From positions 1 to 11,508 of the forward strand of contig CANBEE010000070.1 of the NCBI GenBank assembly GCA_947367415.1: a stretch of DNA of 11,508 nt. The letters are read 5' to 3'. A model generated the notes under the pieces. That model ran no database searches, had not been told where the DNA came from, and saw only the letters and a list, made by a program, of their open reading frames with translations. The position numbers and the translations under genes were made by a program. Positions 1 to 6,696 of this stretch are shown here, piece by piece. This DNA is from an uncultured Bacteroidales bacterium (GTDB taxonomy: Bacteria; Bacteroidota; Bacteroidia; Bacteroidales; Bacteroidaceae). Each line of letters opens with the position of its first letter. The stretch's first letter is position 1.

Positions 1-1
1 T

Positions 2-166
2 GATTGTCGGAGCCCAGCTGTTAGGGGCACTGGAAACTGTATATTTTGATGAAGATGATTTATCGCTTCCGTCGTTGGTTAGATAGCCCTGCCAGGCTAA
101 AAAATCATCATCCCAGTACATGTGAGGATACTGACTTGAGCCTGTAGAAGAAGATGAGTATGCCAT
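2..166 (-). other. Unidentified open frame running off the left edge
   Basis: On the minus strand the frame from an ATG at 166 to the window edge is open for 55 codons. It reads as a protein-like, Ser-rich then Trp/Tyr-rich stretch, including YPHMYWDDDFLAWQGYL. The same frame stays open further right, where it is antisense to topB, so the ATG at 166 is only a guess; another ATG lies at 121. None of the three plus-strand frames in 1-130 continues the topoisomerase III reading, so this stretch is either the end of another gene or foreign sequence joined to topB. I do not recognise the protein. It could also be a chance open frame of this length. Confidence 0.25.
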
Positions 167-1271
167 TACTTCACTTGAACAAGGACAGAAACTTGTTGAT
201 TCTATCAAGGATCTTCCGCTAGAGATTACCTCTGTGGAGAAAAAGAAAGGTATGGAGTATGCTCCACGCCTCTTTGATTTGACATCCCTACAGGTGGAGT
301 GCAATAAACGCTACGGCCTATCAGCTGATGATACACTTAAGATCATCCAGAGTCTCTATGAGAAGCATGTTACCACCTATCCTCGTGTAGATACCACTTT
401 CCTTAGCGATGATATCTATCCCAAGGTGCCTGCCACTCTGCGCGGTATTCAGGACTACTTCCCACAGGTCGCACCGCTCCTTCCTCTCAAGGCCGATGGC
501 GGCAAAGGCGCAGGCAGTCTGCCCAAGTCCAAGAAGGTCTTTGATAATAGCAAGGTCACGGACCACCATGCTATTATCCCTACTGGGCAACGCCCCGACA
601 ACCTCACCGATCTGGAGCGCAAGGTTTATAACATGGTTGCCCTGCGTTTTATTGCGGCGTTCTATCCGCCTTGCCAAGTGGCTAACACCACCGTCCTCGC
701 GTGCGCGGGCGATATATCTTTTAAGGTGACGGGACGCGAGATATTGGCGCAAGGATGGCGCGAAGTCTTTGCCAAAGAGAAAACCGATGACGAAACCGAA
801 GAGCAGAAGACGCTGCCTGCTTTCCGAAAAGGAGAATCGGGGCCTCACACCCCCCAACTGCAAGAAAAGACCACCACTCCGCCCAAATACTATACCGAGG
901 CGACCCTCCTGCGTGCTATGGAAACGGCGGGCAAGACCGTCGAAGACGAAGAACTGCGCGATGCCATGAAGGAGAACGGCATAGGGCGCCCCGCCACCCG
1001 TGCCGAGATCATCAAGACCCTCTACAAGCGCAACTACGTCACCAAGGTGAAGAAGAACCTCGTGGCCACCCCCACCGGCATCGAGCTCATCAGCCTCATC
1101 CGCGAAGAGCTGCTCAAGAGTGCCGAACTGACGGGTATATGGGAGAAGCGCTTGCGCGACATCGAAGCCCGCAAGTACGATGCCAAGCAGTTTATTGCCG
1201 AGCTGAAACAGATGGTGGCCGACATCGTCCATCAGGTTCTCTCGGATAATACTCCACGACGCATACAATAA
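135..1271 (+). CDS. topB: DNA topoisomerase III, C-terminal part (5'-truncated)
   Basis: Type IA topoisomerase that relaxes or decatenates DNA by passing a strand through a tyrosine-linked break. The frame is open from 135; an in-frame TGA lies at 132-134. Topoisomerase-like sequence begins near 156 (SLEQGQKLVDSIKDLPL), ahead of the first usable starts, GTG 234 and ATG 252, so neither is the natural start. The active-site tyrosine is in TTYPRVDT (Tyr codon 378-380). It is followed by KSKKVFDNSKVTDHHAIIPTG, YTEATLLRAMETAGK and KENGIGRPATRAEIIKTLYKR, all typical of Bacteroidota TopB, and the natural C-terminus ends in LSDN. The N-terminal half of roughly 300 residues, including the metal-binding Toprim domain, is absent. 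The remnant therefore cannot be an active enzyme alone. The cause is either a real truncation or rearrangement, or a misassembled contig end. Confidence 0.9.
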   Translation, partial: LEPVEEDEYAITSLEQGQKLVDSIKDLPLEITSVEKKKGMEYAPRLFDLTSLQVECNKRYGLSADDTLKIIQSLYEKHVTTYPRVDTTFLSDDIYPKVPATLRGIQDYFPQVAPLLPLKADGGKGAGSLPKSKKVFDNSKVTDHHAIIPTGQRPDNLTDLERKVYNMVALRFIAAFYPPCQVANTTVLACAGDISFKVTGREILAQGWREVFAKEKTDDETEEQKTLPAFRKGESGPHTPQLQEKTTTPPKYYTEATLLRAMETAGKTVEDEELRDAMKENGIGRPATRAEIIKTLYKRNYVTKVKKNLVATPTGIELISLIREELLKSAELTGIWEKRLRDIEARKYDAKQFIAELKQMVADIVHQVLSDNTPRRIQ

Positions 1272-1299
1272 ATTGCCCCATCGGCAGTTTAAATAAGGT

Positions 1300-3285
1300 A
1301 TGAAACTTGCCCACTATATACATTATATATATTACCTGCTACTCTGCCTGCTGCTCAGCAGTTGTGGCGTAGAGAGTATCTTGCGCCAGGCCGACCAGAG
1401 TTATGCATTGGGCGAGTATCACGAGGCGGCAGCGCTGTACAAGAAGGCATACTCGAAGACAGAGGCCAAGCAGAAGGACAAGCGGGCCGAACGGGCATTC
1501 AAGACGGCTGAGTGCTACCGCCTTATCAATATGAATGCCAAGGCGATGGCTGCATACCGCAATGCCATACGTTACAACTACCCCGACAGCATAATGTATA
1601 AGCACATGGCCGACCTGCAATTGGAGAAAGGGGAATACAAGGCAGCAATCGGCAACTATGACATCTACCTGGCTTGGAACCCCACAGACACGACGGCCAT
1701 CAATGGGCGCAAGGCATGCGCAACGGCTCCCGTATGGAAAAAGAATCCCACCCGATACACCGTAAAGAAGGAGACCTTCTTCAACTCACGACGCAGCGAA
1801 TACTCGCCCGTATATGGCAGTGAGGACCACTCGCAGCTCTTCTTCACCTCCACCCGAGACAAGGCCTTAGGAGAAGACAAGAGCCTCATCACGGGACTGA
1901 AAGCCCCCGACCTCTTCTTCTCCACCAAGGACGAGAAGGGCAACTGGCAAAAGCCTGAGCCACTGGAGGGCGAGGTGAACAGCGAATACGAAGATGGCGC
2001 CTGTGCCTTCTCGCCCGACTTCAAAACGATGTACTTCACCCGCTGCCTCATCGACGGCGAGTCGCCCCGTGCAGCACAGATTTTTAAATCAACTCGTTCG
2101 GACGCATCCTGGAGTGCCCCCACACTGTGCGAACTGGTAAAGGACACGCTCTCCTCGTTTGCCCACCCTGCGGTTTCACCCGATGGAGCCTGGCTCTACT
2201 TCGTGTCGGACATGAGTGGCGGCATGGGCGGACTCGACATCTGGCGCATTGCCATCACCGGCGACGGGTTTGGCGGTGTAGAGAATCTGGGAGCAGCCAT
2301 CAACACCCAAGGCAATGAGATGTTCCCCACCTTCCGCCCTAACGGCGACCTCTACTTCTCTTCCGACGGTCACCACGGCATGGGCGGACTCGATATCTAC
2401 TGCGCCACACAGGATGAAGAGAACAGATGGAGCATCACCAATCTGCAAGCTCCCGTAAATTCACCCAACGACGATTTCGGCATGACCTTCGAGGGCGAGC
2501 TCACCCGCGGCTACTTCAGCAGCAATCGCGGCGATGCACGAGGCTGGGACCACATCTACTCATTCTACCTGCCCGAAACCGTACACACCCTTACAGGCTG
2601 GGTATACGAGAAGGATGGCTACGAACTGACAGAAAGCATCGTATACCTCATCGGCAACGATGGCACCAACGAGAAGCTGAACGTGAAGACAGACGGTTCG
2701 TTCGAGAAGCGCCTCACCCCCGGCGTGAGCTACGTGATGCTGGGCACCTGCAACGGATACCTCAACTACAAGCAGGAGCTGATGACCGACAGCACCGTAG
2801 AGGACCGTGAGTACGTGCTTCAGTTTCCCCTCTCATCCATCACCAAACCAGTGCTCATAGACAATATCTTCTATAAGTTCGACTCGGCTGAGCTTACCGA
2901 ATCCTCTACCGCCGCCTTGGACGAGCTGGTACGCCTCTTAGCTGATAATCCAGGCACTGTCATCGAGCTAGGTGCCCACTGCGACTACAAGGGACGCGAC
3001 GAGTACAACGAGCGACTCTCACAACGCCGAGCCGAGTCGGTGGTCAACTACCTCATATCGCAAGGCATCGAGGCTGACCGTCTCGTACCCAAGGGCTATG
3101 GCGAGAGCACACCCAAAACCATCACACGCAAGATGGCCGAGAAGCACCCATTCATGAAGGAGGGCGGCATGCTTACCGAGGAGTATATCCTCACCCTACC
3201 AGAGGAGCAACAGGAAATCTGCAACGCACAGAATCGCCGCACAGAATTCCGCGTGCTACGTACCACCTACAAACTATACCAATAG
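1300..3285 (+). CDS. PorE-like outer-membrane lipoprotein (TPR, beta-propeller, OmpA C-terminal domain)
   Basis: Likely an outer-membrane lipoprotein facing the periplasm that binds peptidoglycan. A hydrophobic signal ends in the lipobox LSSC, with the lipidated Cys at residue 22. Residues about 24-140 form TPR-like helices (ADQSYALGEYHEAAALYKKA; AYRNAI; LEKGEYKAAIGNYDIYLAWNP). Residues about 155-425 carry PD40/WD40-like propeller blades with YFSSD/GMGGLDI signatures. A carboxypeptidase-regulatory-like beta domain follows at about 430-510 (LTGWVYEKDGYEL), then an OmpA-type domain at about 515-655 (NIFYKFDSAEL, LSQRRAESVVNYL, GYGEST, NRRTEF). This order and length match PorE (PG1058) of the Porphyromonas gingivalis type IX secretion system. 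That orthology is inference: no porP/K/L/M/N neighbours and no protein with a visible type IX sorting tail occur here, and other Bacteroidota carry relatives of unknown role. It begins 28 bases after topB and lies 35 bases before the GH89 gene. Confidence 0.85.
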   Translation: MKLAHYIHYIYYLLLCLLLSSCGVESILRQADQSYALGEYHEAAALYKKAYSKTEAKQKDKRAERAFKTAECYRLINMNAKAMAAYRNAIRYNYPDSIMYKHMADLQLEKGEYKAAIGNYDIYLAWNPTDTTAINGRKACATAPVWKKNPTRYTVKKETFFNSRRSEYSPVYGSEDHSQLFFTSTRDKALGEDKSLITGLKAPDLFFSTKDEKGNWQKPEPLEGEVNSEYEDGACAFSPDFKTMYFTRCLIDGESPRAAQIFKSTRSDASWSAPTLCELVKDTLSSFAHPAVSPDGAWLYFVSDMSGGMGGLDIWRIAITGDGFGGVENLGAAINTQGNEMFPTFRPNGDLYFSSDGHHGMGGLDIYCATQDEENRWSITNLQAPVNSPNDDFGMTFEGELTRGYFSSNRGDARGWDHIYSFYLPETVHTLTGWVYEKDGYELTESIVYLIGNDGTNEKLNVKTDGSFEKRLTPGVSYVMLGTCNGYLNYKQELMTDSTVEDREYVLQFPLSSITKPVLIDNIFYKFDSAELTESSTAALDELVRLLADNPGTVIELGAHCDYKGRDEYNERLSQRRAESVVNYLISQGIEADRLVPKGYGESTPKTITRKMAEKHPFMKEGGMLTEEYILTLPEEQQEICNAQNRRTEFRVLRTTYKLYQ

Positions 3286-3320
3286 CTTAACTGACAAAAG
3301 AAACAAATCATCATACTATC

Positions 3321-5492
3321 ATGAAAAGACACCTACTTACTCTACTGAGCATCATCTGCTGCATCTCGATATCTGCAGCAGAAATCAATCCACAGGCTAT
3401 AACGAACCTTCTCCACCGCATAGGAGGCGCTGGAGCAGCAGACAGATTTGTCACCATAGTTGACGAGTCGCTCTCCAAGGATGGAAAGGATATATTTATC
3501 ATCACCGCCCAAGGCCATCGCCCTTGCATCAAAGGCAACAGCGTATTGGCAGTAACCACAGGCCTCAACTGGTATCTCAACCACTATGCACACATAAACC
3601 TCGCATGGAACCGCCCAAAAGCTGATTTGGGTTCAGCCAAACTGCCTCTCCCCACCACGGAAGAGACACGTACCTGCACGGCAGACTACCGATACTACCT
3701 GAACTACTGCACCTTCTCATATTCCATGTCGGTATGGACTTGGGAACGATGGCAACAAGAGATTGACTGGATGGCCCTGCACGGCATCAACATGCCATTG
3801 CAGATTGTTGGGCTCGATGTGGTATGGATGAAGCTGCTGACACAGTACTATGGATATAGCTCGGATGAAGCCAACAAGTTCATTGCAGGGCCCTGCTTCC
3901 AGGCTTGGTGGGGCATGAATAATCTTGAGGGTTGGGGCGGTCCCAATCCCACATGGTGGTATACCCGCCAAGAGATGCTGGCCAAGCGTATAGGAAACCG
4001 TATGCGTGAACTGGGTATGCAACCCGTACTGCCCGGATTCAGTGGCATGGTACCGAGCGATTTCACTGAAAAGACAGGCCATGCTGCCAATGGGCAGGGA
4101 CTATGGTGCCAATTCATGCGTCCCTACATCCTCGACCCCAACAGCGAGACCTTCACCACCATGGCTGCCAACTACTATAAAGTACTGAAGCAGGTGATGG
4201 GTACCTCAGTGTACTATAGCATGGACCCCTTCCACGAAGGAGCCAACACAAGCGGCATCGATGTGCCTGCAGCCTATGCTGCCATTGCCAATGCCATGTA
4301 TGCAGCCAATGACGATATTGATGAGAAATGGGTGATACAGTTCTGGCAATGGACTGCACCCCAATATCATGTACTGGATCAGGTAGCTCATGGCAAGCTT
4401 ATTATCCTTGATCTCTTTTCTGATGCATATACGCATTTTCATTCCTATAAAGGACACGATGCTGTCTACTGCATGCTGCCAAACTTTGGCGGACGCACAG
4501 GTTTCATGGGCCGTTTCGACAAGAATATTGAAGGATACTTTGCCAACAAGGCTGCTTATCCCAACATCAAAGGCATAGGAGCTACTCCCGAGGCTATAGA
4601 ATCGGTTCCCGTAGTCTATGACCTTCTCTTCGAACTTCCTTGGCACACTACCCAGCCCGACGGCAAGGCATGGATGAAAGAATATGCCACCAGCCGCTAT
4701 GGTAAAGAGAGCCATCTTGCACAAGAAGCTTGGGACAAGCTACGTCGCTCGGCACTCAACTGTTCGTCAACACTCCAAGGACCCCACGAAGCGGTTGTAT
4801 GCGCCCGCCCTGGTCTTTCTGTTGACCGAGTATCAAGCTGGGGAGGCACCCAAATCTTCTACAACACGCAAGAGGTTGTTGACGCCGCCCATCTACTACT
4901 CCAAGCAAATCTCCGTGGCGAAAATTACAGCTACGACCTCACCGACATAACCCGTCAGGCACTTACTGACTACGCCGCTCAGCTACTACAAGAAATCAAG
5001 AAGGCACATGAAGCAGGCAATAGCGAATCATTCGCTCAACGACGCGACAAGTTTCTGGAACTTATATTGGACCTCGACCGCCTCTTATCTACCAACAGCA
5101 ACTTTATGGTAGGAACATGGACACAGCTAGCCAGAGGCATTGCCGATGAAGTCAAGGGTACCAACGAGCAAGACAAGGAGTGGCTAGAACTGAACAATGC
5201 ACGTACCCTCATCACCACATGGGGTGCCGAGCCACAGGCCAACAACGGCGGCCTCCGCGACTACTCATACCGTCAATGGGCGGGTATGCTCAAAGATTAC
5301 TACTATCCCCGCTGGAAATACTACTTTGACAACAATCTCACAGCCCCACCAACTGGGTGGTATCCCATGGAACATGACTGGGCAACAAATGCAGCCCTCA
5401 GCTACCCGAACACCCCAACTGGTGATACCCGCAGTGTAGCAGCCGAGCTCCTAAGAAAATACTTCATCGCCCCCACAATAACCAAACGGTAA
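3321..5492 (+). CDS. Secreted GH89 alpha-N-acetylglucosaminidase (NAGLU family)
   Basis: Retaining exo-hydrolase that removes terminal alpha-linked GlcNAc. Known GH89 substrates are heparan-sulfate fragments and the GlcNAc-alpha-1,4-Gal caps of gastric-type mucin. The N-terminus is a signal peptide (MKRHLLTLLSIICCISISAA) probably cut before EIN; the Cys pair lacks a proper lipobox, so lipidation is unlikely. An alpha/beta N-domain spans about 21-110, the TIM barrel about 115-445 and the helical C-domain about 450-705. Barrel signatures include WERWQQEIDWMALHGINMP, AWWGMNNLEGWGGP and PVLPGFSGMVP. The two catalytic glutamates appear to be Glu306 in DPFHEG and Glu424 in ATPEAIE. Their spacing of 118 equals that I recall for the clostridial enzyme (483 and 601) and resembles human NAGLU (316 and 446). 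C-domain marks are YDLTDITRQAL and YYYPRWKYYF. The length of 723 is normal for the family and nothing is broken. No SusC/SusD genes are adjacent, so it is not in an evident polysaccharide utilisation locus. Confidence 0.95.
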   Translation: MKRHLLTLLSIICCISISAAEINPQAITNLLHRIGGAGAADRFVTIVDESLSKDGKDIFIITAQGHRPCIKGNSVLAVTTGLNWYLNHYAHINLAWNRPKADLGSAKLPLPTTEETRTCTADYRYYLNYCTFSYSMSVWTWERWQQEIDWMALHGINMPLQIVGLDVVWMKLLTQYYGYSSDEANKFIAGPCFQAWWGMNNLEGWGGPNPTWWYTRQEMLAKRIGNRMRELGMQPVLPGFSGMVPSDFTEKTGHAANGQGLWCQFMRPYILDPNSETFTTMAANYYKVLKQVMGTSVYYSMDPFHEGANTSGIDVPAAYAAIANAMYAANDDIDEKWVIQFWQWTAPQYHVLDQVAHGKLIILDLFSDAYTHFHSYKGHDAVYCMLPNFGGRTGFMGRFDKNIEGYFANKAAYPNIKGIGATPEAIESVPVVYDLLFELPWHTTQPDGKAWMKEYATSRYGKESHLAQEAWDKLRRSALNCSSTLQGPHEAVVCARPGLSVDRVSSWGGTQIFYNTQEVVDAAHLLLQANLRGENYSYDLTDITRQALTDYAAQLLQEIKKAHEAGNSESFAQRRDKFLELILDLDRLLSTNSNFMVGTWTQLARGIADEVKGTNEQDKEWLELNNARTLITTWGAEPQANNGGLRDYSYRQWAGMLKDYYYPRWKYYFDNNLTAPPTGWYPMEHDWATNAALSYPNTPTGDTRSVAAELLRKYFIAPTITKR

Positions 5493-5540
5493 GATTACCT
5501 ACCAAAAACAGAAGAATTTCCTATACATTATAAAAACAAG

Positions 5541-5580
5541 AAACTCCCCCGATGCACCACGACATCGAGGGAGTTTTCTT
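5541..5580. terminator. Bidirectional hairpin terminator between convergent genes
   Basis: Stem arms 5541-5554 and 5563-5576 pair over 14 positions with one non-Watson-Crick position, around an 8-base loop. The plus strand runs into TTTTCTTT, and the minus strand is also T-rich after its stem (CTTGTTTTTA), so it can end both the GH89 transcript and the glsB transcript arriving from the right. It lies 48 bases after the GH89 stop and 43 bases beyond the glsB stop. Confidence 0.85.
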
Positions 5581-5619
5581 TACTAATTTATCTAATAGTT
5601 ATGCTCAATAAAATACGTA

Positions 5620-6585
5620 TCAACGCTTTCTCACCTTACACTTCTCATACGACTCCACGTAGCGTTTGTACTTGTCAGGGTAGATGTCGGCTGCGGTGAT
5701 GATCATGGCCGTGTCGTAGCAGTCGCCGAAGTCGGGGTCGAAGGTGGTACCGAAGGTCTTCATCGTGGGTGACAGACCGATGTAGAGGTGTATGAAGGGA
5801 GGGATGCTATCGCCCAGTGACTTCACGTAGTTGTTGAGGATGGTATAGTTTTCCTTATAGTCGGCACCGGTGAACATCTCCTTGAAGAAGGCCGCCTGCT
5901 CGGGAGTGCAGGTCTCGGGATTCTTGGAGGTGATGAGGCCCTCGCGGTCACCAAAGCTCATGTCGAGGTAGTAAACCATCGCCTTACGGCTCATCTCGGG
6001 ACTGGTGCTATAGATAGTCACCTTACCTGAGAGATACTTCACGGTGGGGTCGGTGGCAATGAGTCCGCCAATACCATCCCACAGGTTGTCGAGGGCGAAG
6101 AGTGCCTTGCGTCCTCCTGCGGCTGATTGATACTTGGGTTGTACGAAGGCGCGGGCCATCTCGATGCAGTGGGGGAACTCATTGTCGAGGAAGCGCTGAG
6201 AGAAGTCAAAGAGGTGCTCGGTGTTCACGTAGGGCTGGCCATTGTCGTGGAACGAAGCCATTTTCCAACGTGTGAAGCGGTAGCCACCGATGATTTCATC
6301 GGCTTCGGGATTCCATACGATGAGTTGGAAGCAAGCGGGGTCTTCGAGGTCGAAGTGATCAAGGTCGCAGGACTTGCCGCTACCGCCACCTACAGCGCGA
6401 AACGAAACTTCGCGAAGGCGACCAATCTCACGCAGCACGTTGGGAGCGGTCTCATTGTTCACTACATAGAGTTCATTGTCTCCGCGGTTGGTAGTGCGGA
6501 GGAAGGTATTGTCGTTGAGTTCGCTCTTGAGTAACTCTACGCTTACGGGGTCAATAATAGGAATGGCCTCCCCAACCCCTCCCAA
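5620..6585 (-). CDS. glsB: GNAT-fold N-acyltransferase, GlsB/OlsB-like ('hemolysin' family), 5' end disturbed
   Basis: Predicted to transfer a (3-hydroxy)acyl chain to the amino group of glycine, the first step of glycine-lipid synthesis described for Bacteroides thetaiotaomicron GlsB; the family is related to OlsB and annotated as hemolysin or Acetyltransf_5. Supporting stretches are NVLREIGRLREVSFRAVGGGSG (about 49-70), QLIVWNPEADEIIGGYRF (about 87-104), ALFALDNLWDGIGGL, and a C-terminal IPPFIHLYIGLSP segment shared by the Bacteroidota members. The body (IIDPVSVELLKSEL onward) is intact to its TGA. The start is the problem. The only in-frame candidate that keeps the body open is TTG at 6585, inside a palindromic repeat and in the loop of its hairpin. 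An in-frame ATG at 6618 (MNTSAMP) is followed by TAA at 6597-6595. Removing 33 bases of repeat would rejoin MNTSAMP to IPIIDPVS. Translation may therefore be weak, reinitiated or lost. The O-acyltransferase gene lies 111 bases upstream. Family call firm; substrate inferred. Confidence 0.82.
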   Translation of the reverse strand: MGGVGEAIPIIDPVSVELLKSELNDNTFLRTTNRGDNELYVVNNETAPNVLREIGRLREVSFRAVGGGSGKSCDLDHFDLEDPACFQLIVWNPEADEIIGGYRFTRWKMASFHDNGQPYVNTEHLFDFSQRFLDNEFPHCIEMARAFVQPKYQSAAGGRKALFALDNLWDGIGGLIATDPTVKYLSGKVTIYSTSPEMSRKAMVYYLDMSFGDREGLITSKNPETCTPEQAAFFKEMFTGADYKENYTILNNYVKSLGDSIPPFIHLYIGLSPTMKTFGTTFDPDFGDCYDTAMIITAADIYPDKYKRYVESYEKCKVRKR

Positions 6586-6688
6586 GGAGGGGCTTTAAGG
6601 CATCGCTGAAGTGTTCATAATCAAATCAATTTTTTTTATTTTTGTAGGCCTCACGCTAAAGCCCCTCCTCGGGAGGGGTTGGGGAGGC
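6566..6688. repeat. Inverted pair of 32-base GC-rich palindromic repeats (REP-like)
   Basis: Arm 6566-6597 and arm 6657-6688 are reverse complements with 31 of 32 positions matching, separated by 59 bases. The single difference is in the loop of a smaller hairpin inside each arm: a 7-base stem CCCCTCC/GGAGGGG around three bases. The pair lies between the stop of the O-acyltransferase gene (6697) and the body of glsB. From general memory, similar CCTCCCCAACCCCTCC units recur between genes of Prevotella and related genomes, which suggests a dispersed REP or small non-autonomous element; copy number cannot be judged here. I see no convincing target-site duplication and no transposase. In RNA the arms could fold separately, or pair with each other and hold the ATG at 6618 in the loop. 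Confidence 0.85.
6595..6618 (-). other. Probable original glsB start, cut off by an in-frame TAA
   Basis: On the minus strand ATG AAC ACT TCA GCG ATG CCT is followed at once by TAA (6597-6595), the outer edge of a repeat arm. The frame is the same as glsB. An A/T-rich stretch with AAAAAAAATTGATTTGATT precedes the ATG, as is usual for strong starts in Bacteroidota. I read it as the ancestral start codon region because skipping 33 bases gives a natural N-terminus ahead of IIDPVSVELL. The alternative is that this is a short non-functional frame and glsB always started elsewhere. Confidence 0.5.
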
Positions 6689-6696
6689 TTCTTCTT

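Noticed and set aside
321..1268. 315-codon open frame antisense to topB
   Set aside because: It is fully antisense to conserved topoisomerase III sequence, and its translation shows no recognisable domain; it is a by-product of codon bias.
3321..3380. GH89 as a lipoprotein because of the Cys-Cys in its signal peptide
   Set aside because: The residue before each Cys is Ile or Cys, not Gly/Ala/Ser; a signal peptidase I site after SISAA fits better.
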